NCBI RefSeq assembly: GCF_010470665.1 | Contig: NZ_VOPZ01000005.1 | Location: 62,001-126,000, forward strand | From: Desulfovibrio sp. JC022 | GTDB taxonomy: Bacteria; Desulfobacterota; Desulfovibrionia; Desulfovibrionales; Desulfovibrionaceae | Reading direction: 5' to 3' | Length of the DNA stretch: 64,000 nucleotides | Program-made: the position numbers and the translations under genes | The notes under the pieces: model-generated | Seen by the model: only the letters and a program-made list of their open reading frames with translations | What the model was told of the DNA's origin: nothing | Databases searched by the model: none | Part shown: positions 52,198-61,294 of the stretch, piece by piece | How the letters are laid out: every line of letters begins with the position of its first letter | Numbering within the stretch: position 1 is the stretch's first letter

Positions 52198-53211
52198 ATG
52201 CTTCATCCCGCCAGACTCTGGAAATCCCTCAAGGATGGCAAGGTCCAATGCCGTCTGTGCAGCCACTTTTGCATAATTGACGAAAACGAACACGGTAATT
52301 GCGGGGTCCGGCAAAATGTTGACGGCCAGCTCATGACCCGCACCTATGAACTGGTAGCTGCACTCAACGTGGACCCGGTGGAGAAAAAACCGCTCTACCA
52401 TTTCCTGCCCGGCACCAGCACATTCTCACTGGGCACGCAGGGCTGTAATTTCGGCTGCACCTTCTGCCAGAATGCTTCCCTTTCCCAGCATCCCAAAACC
52501 GGACGGGAAATAACCGGACAAAAGGTAACCCCGGAAATTCTGGTAGAAGCGGCTATGGGGCACAAGTGTAATTCCATCTCCTACACCTATTCCGAACCGA
52601 CAGTATTTTTCGAACTGATGCAGGATACCGCGCGAATCGCCCACGCCAAGGGCCTCAAGAACATAATGGTCTCCAACGGTTTCCAAAGCCCGGAGTGCAT
52701 CGAAGAACTCACCGGGCTGATTGATGCCGCCAACATTGATCTTAAAGCCTTCAATGATGACTTCTACCGGGAAATCTGCTCAGGCCGCTTGAATCCGGTA
52801 CTGGAAAATATCAAGCACATGAAAAAAAACGGCTGGTGGGTTGAGGTAACCACCCTGCTCATTCCCGGTAAAAACGATGCCCCGGACGAACTGAAGCAGC
52901 TGGCCGCTTTCATAGCCGATGAACTGGGCAAGGAAGTTCCATGGCATATTTCCCGTTTCCACCCGGATTACAAAATGCAGGATTGCCCGGTAACATCCAT
53001 GGAAGCCCTGCAACTGGCGAGAAAAGCCGGAACCAACGCGGGCCTTGAGTACGTCTATATCGGCAATGTTCCGGGCAATGACAACTCATCCACCTTCTGC
53101 CCGGACTGCCACAAGGAGCTGCTCAAGCGTTACGGCTTTGAAATGACCAATGCAGGCCTTGCCGACGGCATGTGCAAGTATTGCGGCTGTGAAATTGACG
53201 GGGTATTTTAA
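52198..53211 (+). CDS. amrS: AmmeMemoRadiSam-type radical SAM enzyme (AmrS)
   Basis: 337 aa. An N-terminal zinc-like pair of motifs (CRLCSHFCIIDENEHGNCGVR) leads into the SAM-cluster motif GCNFGCTFCQN, then YTYSEPTVFFE, MVSNGF, NIDLKAF and HISRFHPDYKM. A C-terminal rubredoxin-like pair (CPDCHKE, CKYCGCEI) closes it. This is the layout of the radical SAM member of the AMMECR1-Memo-RadicalSAM system, relatives of pyruvate formate-lyase activase. The AMMECR1 and Memo partners are not in this window. GGA precedes ATG 52198. Confidence 0.85.
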   Translation: MLHPARLWKSLKDGKVQCRLCSHFCIIDENEHGNCGVRQNVDGQLMTRTYELVAALNVDPVEKKPLYHFLPGTSTFSLGTQGCNFGCTFCQNASLSQHPKTGREITGQKVTPEILVEAAMGHKCNSISYTYSEPTVFFELMQDTARIAHAKGLKNIMVSNGFQSPECIEELTGLIDAANIDLKAFNDDFYREICSGRLNPVLENIKHMKKNGWWVEVTTLLIPGKNDAPDELKQLAAFIADELGKEVPWHISRFHPDYKMQDCPVTSMEALQLARKAGTNAGLEYVYIGNVPGNDNSSTFCPDCHKELLKRYGFEMTNAGLADGMCKYCGCEIDGVF

Positions 53212-53271
53212 GTAGTTAAAAAATAACGCGAAGCTGAAAATGAATATATTTAAAAAAAATACATTTAGTTC

Positions 53272-53300
53272 TTGCCAAGCATACCCAATCCACGTAAACA
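53272..53300 (+). promoter_or_regulatory. Promoter of tRNA-Pro
   Basis: TTGCCA at 53272-53277 and TAAACA at 53295-53300 with a 17-bp spacer, 21 bp before the mature tRNA. Confidence 0.6.
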
Positions 53301-53321
53301 CCTTTTCTGCACACAGCAAAT

Positions 53322-53398
53322 CGGGGCATGGCGCAGTCTGGTAGCGCGCTTGCTTTGGGAGCAAGATGCCGGGTGTTCAAATCATCCTGCCCCGACCA
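53322..53398 (+). tRNA. tRNA-Pro (anticodon UGG)
   Basis: A full cloverleaf: acceptor CGGGGCA/TGCCCCG, anticodon stem CTTGC/GCAAG around loop TTTGGGA (TGG at 53356-53358), T-arm GTTCAAATC, and an encoded CCA end at 53396-53398. Its 3' half, starting in the anticodon loop, is repeated at 56.4 and 58.7 kb, marking it as an integration target. Confidence 0.95.
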
Positions 53399-53408
53399 GT
53401 AAATTCAA

Positions 53409-53442
53409 AGGCTTACAGCATTAATTGTTGTAAGCCTTTTTT
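53409..53442 (+). terminator. Terminator of tRNA-Pro
   Basis: AGGCTTACA, an 11-base loop, TGTAAGCCT, then T5. A decayed version also occurs after the tRNA fragment at 56487-56526. Confidence 0.88.
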
Positions 53443-53512
53443 CGTTGGGGAACCGGGTGGGGAACCTTGAAAAAGAAAAATCCAGACTCCGGGGAGGCTG
53501 GCCTTGAAATTG

Positions 53513-54136
53513 TTACTCTTCAACCAAAGTGGATATAATTTCATTAAGTCCGGGAGACAAATTTCTCCTGCGGATGAGACCTAGCCCCGAAGCCAACACA
53601 TACGATTGCACATAATGAAGCCCATCAAAGTCATGCGTGTATTTGACATGCACAACTTTCCTCAGCTTTCCAAGAATCACTTCTTCTCCTTCCTTAACAA
53701 TGGCGTAGTTTGTTTTCACTTTGCCCTCTGGAGATTTTGAAAACTGTGTCCACCTTCTATCTACAAAATCGGCAAGAATATTTTCTTCACCCCTAAAAGA
53801 AATGCTCTTAACGACTAGCTTGCCGCCTTTTGCCTGCAACTTATAATTATTAACTAAGTCAGCCTCTCCTTTAATAATTTTTACTATTTCAGGAGGAAAA
53901 CCTTTGGGCGCAGTATCACTCTTGGGAAGCCTTGTCCTTTCTTCAATATAATATGTTCCAGACTCGGAAATAAAAGTGCACGTCCTCTTAGTTATTCCTC
54001 CCCCGCCTGAATGTTTTATTACTACCGTTTCGCCAAGGCTGGGACCAAGAAAAACATCCGCACTCATATTCTCCGCGTGCAATTCACCACATGAGAACAA
54101 TAAAATAACAATCACGAACAATTGTCTGCTAATCAC
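53513..54136 (-). CDS. Exported partner of the RHS protein
   Basis: 207 aa, family not recognised. A signal peptide (ISRQLFVIVILLFSCGELHA) precedes a mixed alpha/beta domain with GETVVIKHSGGGGITKRTC near the start and the closing block ASGLGLIRRRNLSPG. It begins at GTG 54136, overlapping the RHS stop as GTGA, with GGGAGG six bases upstream, so it is translationally coupled to the RHS gene. A periplasmic immunity or accessory protein is a fair guess from position, but the sequence gives no direct proof. Confidence 0.6.
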   Translation of the reverse strand: MISRQLFVIVILLFSCGELHAENMSADVFLGPSLGETVVIKHSGGGGITKRTCTFISESGTYYIEERTRLPKSDTAPKGFPPEIVKIIKGEADLVNNYKLQAKGGKLVVKSISFRGEENILADFVDRRWTQFSKSPEGKVKTNYAIVKEGEEVILGKLRKVVHVKYTHDFDGLHYVQSYVLASGLGLIRRRNLSPGLNEIISTLVEE

Positions 54137-56109
54137 CGATTACCTCCCACTGATTCCCCTGTCCATGGGTTGGTTGCCCACCAGACATCTCCTGTCTCCA
54201 CACCATATTCAGTATTTACTGTATATGCCCATCCGGCAGCCTCTTCGGTTTTCACATCGGTTCTTATCTCTGTCTTCTTATATAAAACTTCACGTTTTGA
54301 CTCCATCTCCCTGTAATGAGTGACTAACCGACTTTCCTTTACTTTAATCCTTCTACTCCACCTAATCCTCACTTGCGTTGTTCCTTTAGGAAAAATTGGG
54401 GCTGTATGCCTAGATGGACCATTTGCCAGCCTTTTTACCTCTTCCCAGTCTGTATACTCGTCCCATACTACACATTTAATTTGTTGACATTTACAATTAG
54501 GATGTGGACGTTCCATTGTTGGAGTCTCAGAGACATCGTTATTCTTTGCTTTACAGACATCGCAAGCTCCTTCATTGGCCCTCCAGATATACCAGATTTG
54601 TTCATTATACCTACGAGGAGGACGTTCTATCGGTCCGATTCCACCTGTCATCAACCCCAAAGGATCATGAAAGTTAATCGGATCGTCCAGACAATACCCG
54701 TAAACATCCACATCACCGCCGCCATAGCCAAGCGGGTCTTGGACAGTGAATCGACCGATTTCAGGATCATATTCCCGAAAACTGAAATGAACCAACCCGG
54801 TATCTTTGTCAGTAAGCCCGGAAGCAAAGCCTAGCGGCAGATGAAATTGTTCATTTGTATCAACAAGCGCATTTCCAAACGAATCATAGATAATTCTCTT
54901 TAGCTCATTTCCCTGATCATCAGCAACCATAAAAATTGATCCAACTTGATCACTCGCCAGATAGAACTTCTTACCTTCAAAAACCGCAACGATCTTGCTA
55001 GATTCTTCATCACGTGTGAAGGTCCATTTATTCATACCCTTACTGTCAGTGATTGCTTCAAGGGTGCTGAAATCTTTCCACTTATATTTTTCGACGACCT
55101 TACCGTTTATTTTCTTAGCCGTGCGTACACCTCGCTTATCACATACGTATTCAATGATCAGGCCATCAGGCATAACAACTTTGCAAAGTTGACCATTGGA
55201 CAAGTACTCGTATTTTGTAATCCGATTATTGACTTTTTTCTCGGCCAGACTTCCATAAGCATTGTAGGTGTAGGTTGTATCACCAGCTTTAAGAAGTCTG
55301 AGTTTATCGTCATACACATAATGACTCTTGCCGGAATGCAATGTCTCTGAAGTCAAACGCTCGCCCTGCTTGCCGTACTCATAGTACTCAATCAGACGGT
55401 CATCCTGCCAAACCCTGTTCAATCTACCTCCTTCATCGTATCGATATTGAAGATGGAGATCATCAGGCTCAAACGCGAGCAACCTTTCAACTATGCGGTA
55501 TTTATCGTCACGTGCGATTGCCAGCATTGTGTATGGCTTATCAACACCGGGAACGTTAAAAATGACGGTGCGAACTTTTTCATCAGGATCGATTTCAATA
55601 CCATCCTTGGCAAGTTCGTCATGGATGCTCTCTCCGGTTCCTGTTTGAGCATAGGGAGGTAGGGGCTGCTGTTTTTTTTGCATTTGATCACAATGCTCTA
55701 CAAAATCGGCACGAACAGAATCTATTTCAGCGAGAACATCTCTGCCATAATTAGTCTTTGCCAAATCCTGCGCCAATGCTAAGTTGCAATTCTCCCGAAT
55801 AAAACATGCATGGCACATGCGCTTGATAAGGTTATATTGCTCCTTGGCGGATTCATACTCACGCTGTTTTTGATCCCATCTGGCTTGAACTTCCGGTGAA
55901 CGCATAGTCGGGTACATTATGTCACCAATTTCGAACTCTGATAAATCAGGTCTTGGTTCCGCTAGTTCTTCACCTGTTCTGCGATCAACAATTTTCCAAA
56001 GATTCTCGACCTGCATTTCTGCCGGTTCATTCTCACCATATAAAACTAATCCGGTTGTCAGCTCACTGCGGGGTCTACGCTCCATCCGGTAATCAGTGAA
56101 AGATTTCAT
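54133..56109 (-). CDS. Compact RHS-repeat protein with variable C-terminus
   Basis: 658 aa. YD-type repeats occupy about residues 215-345 (YEYGKQGERLTSE, YVYDDKLRLLKAG, YTYNAYGSLAEKK). The RHS-associated core is at about 427-490 (GFASGLTDKDTGLVHFSFR, IGRFTVQDPLG, ending HDPLGL). After it a 165-residue C-terminal domain carries CDVCK and HPNCKC, a pairing seen in phage Mu F-like and some toxin domains. The N-terminal 200 residues are non-repetitive, with CHACFIRENC. RHS proteins often deliver C-terminal toxins to competitors; here no signal peptide, PAAR or VgrG part is visible and the cage is short. GGAG precedes ATG 56109. Confidence 0.8.
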   Translation of the reverse strand: MKSFTDYRMERRPRSELTTGLVLYGENEPAEMQVENLWKIVDRRTGEELAEPRPDLSEFEIGDIMYPTMRSPEVQARWDQKQREYESAKEQYNLIKRMCHACFIRENCNLALAQDLAKTNYGRDVLAEIDSVRADFVEHCDQMQKKQQPLPPYAQTGTGESIHDELAKDGIEIDPDEKVRTVIFNVPGVDKPYTMLAIARDDKYRIVERLLAFEPDDLHLQYRYDEGGRLNRVWQDDRLIEYYEYGKQGERLTSETLHSGKSHYVYDDKLRLLKAGDTTYTYNAYGSLAEKKVNNRITKYEYLSNGQLCKVVMPDGLIIEYVCDKRGVRTAKKINGKVVEKYKWKDFSTLEAITDSKGMNKWTFTRDEESSKIVAVFEGKKFYLASDQVGSIFMVADDQGNELKRIIYDSFGNALVDTNEQFHLPLGFASGLTDKDTGLVHFSFREYDPEIGRFTVQDPLGYGGGDVDVYGYCLDDPINFHDPLGLMTGGIGPIERPPRRYNEQIWYIWRANEGACDVCKAKNNDVSETPTMERPHPNCKCQQIKCVVWDEYTDWEEVKRLANGPSRHTAPIFPKGTTQVRIRWSRRIKVKESRLVTHYREMESKREVLYKKTEIRTDVKTEEAAGWAYTVNTEYGVETGDVWWATNPWTGESVGGNR

Positions 56110-56201
56110 TCTTTGCTCCAGTCTTTAAAACTTTAGGGAGAAGCCCTGAACCGGCATGACTCAAGGCACTTACCTACCCATATAATTTCAAATTAACTGG
56201 C

Positions 56202-56237
56202 AAGGCGGACCTGAAACAGGTAATTCAGGTCCGCCTT
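56202..56237. repeat. Perfect 14-bp inverted repeat upstream of RHS gene
   Basis: AAGGCGGACCTGAA and its complement around an eight-base loop; a run of seven A follows on the plus strand, not T. Possible terminator remnant or operator of the RHS promoter. Confidence 0.6.
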
Positions 56238-56335
56238 GATAAAAAAATACATCTTTTAAAAACAACAACCGGCGAGCCAAAGAAGCACCCCAAAATTTTC
56301 CTTCCCCAAATTCTAGCAAGGACTGGCAAAACCAC

Positions 56336-56526
56336 GGGGAACCATTCACCCCCGACAATTCCTAAAAATCTCGAAAGCATGTTCCCAGCAGCAAAAATTA
56401 TTCAATCAATTCAACGGCTGCCACATCCAAGAAAGACGTTGGGAGCAAGACTCCGGTTGTTCAAATCATCCTGCCCCCAGCCGCAAATTCAAGGACTTAC
56501 ATTAATATGACGTAAGTTTTTTTTCT
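56336..56526. repeat. att-like block B: tRNA-Pro 3' fragment with flank
   Basis: GGGGAACCATTCACCCCCG starts a stretch shared with 58567-58664; from about 56439 it resembles tRNA-Pro from the anticodon loop (GTTGGGAGCAAGA, GTTCAAATCATCCTGCCCC) through a decayed terminator (GGACTTAC/GTAAGT then T8). It cannot fold as a full tRNA. Confidence 0.75.
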
Positions 56527-56707
56527 TACACCTCCCGGTTATCCCCTTTTATCCTGATGCGTTTACTTGGGAAAACATTGTGTCAGTTTGGACATATATT
56601 ACGCCAACTATACTTAGAATCGTTCTTCAACTTACCATTAGCGATAGCAATTAACTGGCGGAAACAAAGCAAGACAGATTTTTCCCACTTGGTATACGGA
56701 GTGAGAG

Positions 56708-57763
56708 ATGGATATGACAATTGGCGATTTAGTAAGATTTAATGAATTCCTTGATTCGACAATAGATCAAAAAAATTTAGATGAGGAATTTATTACTTTA
56801 AGACAAGCCGAACTAGAGGGCATATCAAAAAACTCCGATGTTAAATATTTTCCTTTTGTTGCCTTAAGCTATGCTAAATTAATGGAATTGACCGTTTTAT
56901 TAGCTGGAAAGTATGCTGACAATTGCCAGATCACGGATTTTGGTGATCTTGTGATAAATCCTAGGCACATCGATGTCTGCATCTTAAATGCTAGATCAAT
57001 AAAAGAAGATTACGGCATTACAGGCAGCATTCCACTTTGGTTCAAGAAACAAGTGCAAGAATGCACTGGTAGCCAATACTCTGAAGATCTGGGAAAAATG
57101 GCTGTTGACCCAACTTTGTTATTTCATTTTGTTGAACAAGGCCTACTGCTGAGAATAGTAAAAAAAGAAAGGCATGGGAGATTAAGCGATCAGTTCCGAG
57201 ATTGCATTCCATATGATGCTCAGTCAGCTTTTTCAAAAGAGATTGAGGAATTTAATCCAATCGCACACAATCCAGTAAAAGATCTTGGCTGCGGAGGCGG
57301 AAAGGTCGCATGTCTCGATGTTGCATCATGGCTTGCCAGCAACACAGTATTGAATGTTGTAAAAGGTAGCTTAAAAGCTGATCTGATAGATGTATTGCGA
57401 GATGTCATGTCAGATGATTATCTGAAATCAATTAATACAAAATTTGAGAAGGCACAGGATTCTCTAGCCTATATAAATATGGGAAGGAAAAATTTCGGCA
57501 ATTTCCCATATAATGAGGAAGTGCCCATATCTGAGTGGGCTGAAATCAATCAGACCTTATGTCACTTCACGTTAGATGGTTATGGTATGATTCAGTCTGA
57601 ATTAGATAAGAGTTTTTCCAATCCATGTTACAAAAGCCCTTTTCTGAACGGCTTACTTTACAACGCTCCTAAAACACAGGACACAAATGTGACGCTATGT
57701 CCAACTCCGGCAAGGATAAGTTTGCCCATAGCACCCCCTGTTTGTATGACATTCACCCAATAA
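56708..57763 (+). CDS. Unknown island protein
   Basis: 351 aa, family not recognised. No signal peptide. The first 60 residues look helical and charged; the middle (about residues 190-235) has CGGGKVACLDVASWLASN, and the C-terminal third is rich in Asn and Tyr with the odd proline-rich end TPARISLPIAPPVCM. The DNA is more AT-rich than the core genes around it, in keeping with transfer. GGAG six bases before ATG 56708 gives a good start. It could be a metabolic or defence protein of the island; nothing in the sequence decides. Confidence 0.6.
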   Translation: MDMTIGDLVRFNEFLDSTIDQKNLDEEFITLRQAELEGISKNSDVKYFPFVALSYAKLMELTVLLAGKYADNCQITDFGDLVINPRHIDVCILNARSIKEDYGITGSIPLWFKKQVQECTGSQYSEDLGKMAVDPTLLFHFVEQGLLLRIVKKERHGRLSDQFRDCIPYDAQSAFSKEIEEFNPIAHNPVKDLGCGGGKVACLDVASWLASNTVLNVVKGSLKADLIDVLRDVMSDDYLKSINTKFEKAQDSLAYINMGRKNFGNFPYNEEVPISEWAEINQTLCHFTLDGYGMIQSELDKSFSNPCYKSPFLNGLLYNAPKTQDTNVTLCPTPARISLPIAPPVCMTFTQ

Positions 57764-57874
57764 CTTTTACATCCTTTTTAGGCTCACACAAACCAGCATC
57801 CAATGTAAATTCCGAAAATCTCTATATACATGAATAAACAGGTCGTTTACATTCTACTTTAAAGGAAAAACAAA

Positions 57875-58534
57875 ATGACCCCAAAAATATATTTCAATCC
57901 CGGATGCGCACTGAGTATTTATAAGCCTGAAATGGAAGTAGCTATTTTAGACTTCCTGAACCGTAATTATAAGCAAACTTTGTTACATAAAATATGTTGC
58001 CGCCATGAGCCGCAGCTTGATGGCGGCTCTGTCATAATCAATGTTTGCGCCGGATGCGATAAACGTTTCAGCAGCCTGTACGAGGGCATCTCGACAATCT
58101 CGTTATGGGAAGTGCTTGATAGTCTGGATTCATTTGACTTTCCGGATTACCAAGGGCTTAAAATGTCCGTCCACGATGCCTGCCCTGTTCGTGGTAATGC
58201 TGGTGTCCATCAGGCTGTCCGTAACCTGCTCGGAAAAATGAATATTGAAATTGTTGAAACAAAATTTCACGGTTCAAAATCGGTATGCTGCGGTGATGAT
58301 TTCTATCCGAAACTTCCGGTTGAAAAAGTTCATACACTCATGAAGAAAAGGGCAGATTCCATGCCCTGCGATGATGTCTGTGTTTACTGCGTATCATGTA
58401 TCAAATCATTGTACATTGGCGGAAAAACACCCCGGCATTTAGTTGATCTTTTGATGAATGAACTTACTGATCCGCAAGAATATGACCTTGTAAAATGGCA
58501 TGAACAATTACAGGACTATATTGATCGGCATTAA
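57875..58534 (+). CDS. CCG-domain Fe-S protein (HdrB/GlpC-like)
   Basis: 219 aa. Two cysteine-rich CCG-type segments are visible: YFNPGCALSIY with ICCRHEP and VCAGCDKRF in the first half, and HDACPVRGN, SVCCGDDFYP and YCVSCIKS in the second. In heterodisulfide reductase subunit B and related proteins these bind an unusual [4Fe-4S] cluster that handles disulfides or electrons. It is a single free-standing unit, lacking the usual 4Fe-4S ferredoxin half. AAAGGA precedes ATG 57875. A rearranged fragment of its 3' end lies at 63527-63637. Confidence 0.78.
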   Translation: MTPKIYFNPGCALSIYKPEMEVAILDFLNRNYKQTLLHKICCRHEPQLDGGSVIINVCAGCDKRFSSLYEGISTISLWEVLDSLDSFDFPDYQGLKMSVHDACPVRGNAGVHQAVRNLLGKMNIEIVETKFHGSKSVCCGDDFYPKLPVEKVHTLMKKRADSMPCDDVCVYCVSCIKSLYIGGKTPRHLVDLLMNELTDPQEYDLVKWHEQLQDYIDRH

Positions 58535-58566
58535 TTTCATGTTACCAATTAAACTCTTTGGGAAAC

Positions 58567-58740
58567 GGGGAACCATTTACCCCCGTAAATCCCTGAAAAT
58601 CTCGAAAAAATGTCCCCAAGAAAATTTATTCAATAAATTCAATGGTTGCAACATTTGCAAAAGGCTTTGGGAGCAAGATACCGGGTGTTTAAATCATCCT
58701 GCCCCGAACAGTAAATTCAAAGGCTTACAGCATTCGTTGT
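58567..58740. repeat. att-like block C: tRNA-Pro 3' fragment with flank
   Basis: 58567-58664 matches block B's upstream flank. 58665-58734 matches tRNA-Pro 53353-53422 with 3 mismatches in 70, including CCGACCA to CCGAACA, so the CCA end is broken. The terminator's second arm is gone. Confidence 0.85.
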
Positions 58741-58948
58741 TGGGTAACCCTCCCGTATATTAGGCCCAGCGAAGAATAAATATTTTTCTGACAAAACAGA
58801 CTTTCACTGTTTCACCTGAAATATTAATCCTCACATTTTCCACATATTTTACTCCTTCTCATCTCACAATTGTATCTTAGTACTCCACCATACGAGACAT
58901 AAAACTTTGAGGGGCTTACTGCACCATCTCAATCATATCGGGGAGACT

Positions 58949-61261
58949 ATGAAAATTAAAAGCATAAACACGGTTATTATTTTGGTCATTTCCATTTCAA
59001 TTATTATTGCTATGACAACGGGGATAACCTGGATAGACAGCGACACCTACTCAACCGTTGTCAGCAGCCAACGGGAAGGAATGGACAATCTGGTAAAAAA
59101 CTCGATTTCGTCCATGCGCACCTATATCAAGGAGGTTAAGCTTTCCAGCCGTATGCTGGCAGAAGATGAAAGAATCATCAGGGCTCTTGAAGGTGGTGGA
59201 AAGGAAGACGCAAACCAGATTCTCAAGCTGTTTCTCAGACGAGCCGATGATTGCTGGGCGGCTTTTGTTTTTGATACGAAAGGGGAAATTGTCTCTGGAT
59301 ACACTGCAAATGGCAAGGACCTTAAAGGGGCCGACCGCTCTTCCCGCGATTATGTGCAGGCTATTATATCCGGACAGGACAATTCTTTAACCGGTAAGAT
59401 TTTGAAATCAAAAACACAATCCCGGCTTGTCTTTGCTTCAGCCGTTGCAGTACGTGACAATAACGGTAAAGTAATAGGGGGTGTAGGAATTTTCCCTCTC
59501 TGGGATAAATTCAGTGCCACCTTTATCGATCCAATTCGTATAGGCCAGAACGGTTACGCTGCAATGCTTGACAGCAGCGGCAGAACCATTGCCCATGGAA
59601 CAAACAAAAAACTTCTGCTCAAAGATGTTTCAGGCCACGGATTCGTTCAAGATATCCTCAACAAAAAGAGTGGCGATATCGACTACGAATGGGAAGGTAT
59701 CGCTAAAACCGTTTCATTTGCCACTCTGCCGGATACCGGTTGGACAATGCTCATAACTGCGAACCATGCAGATATGGCTTCAGCCGCAATCCAGCAACGC
59801 AATATTCTTACCATTGGCGGCATTGTAGTCACGCTGATATTAATTGGCGGCATATTCATGATCATCCGCTCGATTGTTGTGGCTCCGATTCGCAACCTGC
59901 TGAACTACTCCGAAACTGTATCCGGCGGTGATTTTTCCGCAATCCTTGATGGAAATTTCCGCTATGAAATGAAAGGACTGTCGGACAATATTCTTAGCAT
60001 GGTCGGAAACCTGAAAAATAAGCTCGCATTTTCTGAAGGCGTACTTAACGGATTACCCCTGCCCTGTGCAATCGTCGGACCTGACTTCAGGATAATGTGG
60101 GTCAATGACCACATGCGCGAAATGATTGAAACGCCCTTAACACGCGAAGAATGCGTGGGCATGCTTTCCGGGAAACTTTTTTTTAACGATCCCCATAGAG
60201 AAACCCTTGCCAATAAATCCATAAAGCAAAACACACCCATGACTGCGGAAGTCCCGCTGACCACGAAAAGCGGCATTAGTAAAAAGGTGCAGGCCAGCAT
60301 AACTCCGATTTTTGACATGGAAAATGAAATGATCGGTGCCATGGTCATCTGGGTCGATCTCACTGACATCCGTGAGCAACAGATGGTCATTGAAGAACAG
60401 AACAAGCTCATTAACGTTGCTGTGGAAGAGGCTTCTGACATATCTCAGCATCTTTCCAGTGCTGCGACCCAGCTTTCCTGTCAGTTGAGCGAAGCCAAGC
60501 AAGGGTCGGACGTCCAGCTCGAAAGAGCCACTGAAACCGCAACCGCCATGGAAGAAATGAACGCCACAGTGGTTGAAGTTTCCCGAAATGCCCTCAAGTC
60601 TGCCGATGAAGTGGACGAAGCCATGAACGATGCCCGTACTGGCGAGGATATTGTTTCTGAAGTTGTAAATGCCGTGGGTGGAGTTGAATCTCAAGCCCAG
60701 AATCTGAAAGCATCCATGCTGGAACTGGGAAAACAGGCCGAAGGGATCGGAGATGTCATGTCGGTCATTACCGATATTGCAGACCAGACCAACCTGCTGG
60801 CTCTCAACGCTGCAATTGAAGCGGCCCGTGCCGGAGAGGCCGGACGCGGCTTTGCAGTAGTAGCCGATGAAGTACGTAAACTGGCCGAAAAAACCATGAC
60901 AGCGACCGGTGAAGTAGGAATCACCATCAACACAATTCAAACCATGACCGAAGAAAGCATTCAAGCCACTGAAGATGCAGCTGATTCAGTCGGCAGAAGT
61001 GCGGAACTCGCCAAGGAATCCGGTGAAGCACTACGCAGGATTGTGAGCCGTATCGAAAATGCTTCCGATCAGGTGCAGGCTATTGCCGCCTCTACTGAGC
61101 AGCAAACAGCAACCAGTGAAGAAATCAACCGGGCAACAGATGAGATCAACCGGATATCAAATGACAATTCGCAAGTTATGACCGAGGCGGAACAGGCTAT
61201 CTGTGAAGTGACCGATATGGCTAAAAGACTTAACGATGTTATTGCCCGGATGGGGGCTTAA
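58949..61261 (+). CDS. Methyl-accepting chemotaxis protein with Cache and PAS domains
   Basis: 770 aa. TM1 near the start ([19 protein letters not shown]), a periplasmic double-Cache sensor (about residues 30-280, with [14 protein letters not shown] and [13 protein letters not shown]), TM2 ([20 protein letters not shown]), HAMP, PAS ([18 protein letters not shown]), then the long coiled signalling domain with the invariant tip [20 protein letters not shown] region. It reports ligand state to CheA/CheW. GGGGAG before ATG 58949 supports this start over one 14 codons upstream. No che genes are adjacent; the kinase-regulator pair follows after 33 bp. Confidence 0.93.
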   Translation: MKIKSINTVIILVISISIIIAMTTGITWIDSDTYSTVVSSQREGMDNLVKNSISSMRTYIKEVKLSSRMLAEDERIIRALEGGGKEDANQILKLFLRRADDCWAAFVFDTKGEIVSGYTANGKDLKGADRSSRDYVQAIISGQDNSLTGKILKSKTQSRLVFASAVAVRDNNGKVIGGVGIFPLWDKFSATFIDPIRIGQNGYAAMLDSSGRTIAHGTNKKLLLKDVSGHGFVQDILNKKSGDIDYEWEGIAKTVSFATLPDTGWTMLITANHADMASAAIQQRNILTIGGIVVTLILIGGIFMIIRSIVVAPIRNLLNYSETVSGGDFSAILDGNFRYEMKGLSDNILSMVGNLKNKLAFSEGVLNGLPLPCAIVGPDFRIMWVNDHMREMIETPLTREECVGMLSGKLFFNDPHRETLANKSIKQNTPMTAEVPLTTKSGISKKVQASITPIFDMENEMIGAMVIWVDLTDIREQQMVIEEQNKLINVAVEEASDISQHLSSAATQLSCQLSEAKQGSDVQLERATETATAMEEMNATVVEVSRNALKSADEVDEAMNDARTGEDIVSEVVNAVGGVESQAQNLKASMLELGKQAEGIGDVMSVITDIADQTNLLALNAAIEAARAGEAGRGFAVVADEVRKLAEKTMTATGEVGITINTIQTMTEESIQATEDAADSVGRSAELAKESGEALRRIVSRIENASDQVQAIAASTEQQTATSEEINRATDEINRISNDNSQVMTEAEQAICEVTDMAKRLNDVIARMGA

Positions 61262-61294
61262 CGCCAGCAAAGCAAATACAGACAAGGGAAAGTT

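Larger units (their letters stand above)
56110..56707. other. Gene-free junction region of the island
   Basis: About 600 bp with no convincing gene. It contains the 14-bp hairpin at 56202-56237 and the second tRNA-Pro-related block at 56336-56526. An open frame at 56557-56742 has no ribosome-binding site and overlaps the next gene, so it is not called. Confidence 0.6.
53353..58740. mobile_element. Decayed tRNA-Pro genomic island, two modules
   Basis: Bounded by the tRNA-Pro 3' half (53353-53422) and a copy at 58665-58734 that differs at only 3 of 70 positions; a third, more diverged copy at about 56439 splits it in two. Copies two and three also share about 100 bp of upstream sequence starting GGGGAACCATT. 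Tyrosine integrases commonly recombine from the anticodon loop to the 3' end of tRNAs, which is what is duplicated. No integrase gene remains. Module 1: RHS protein and exported partner. Module 2: unknown 351-aa protein and CCG-domain protein. Confidence 0.7.

Noticed and set aside
56439-56480. A second tRNA-Pro gene
   Set aside because: Only the 3' part is present; no acceptor 5' arm or D-arm, so it cannot fold.
56557-56742. 61-aa open frame at the island junction
   Set aside because: No ribosome-binding site, overlaps the start of the 351-aa gene and lies in att-derived sequence.
58500-58763. 87-aa open frame over the third tRNA-like copy
   Set aside because: It reads through tRNA-derived repeat and overlaps the CCG gene; not a real gene.
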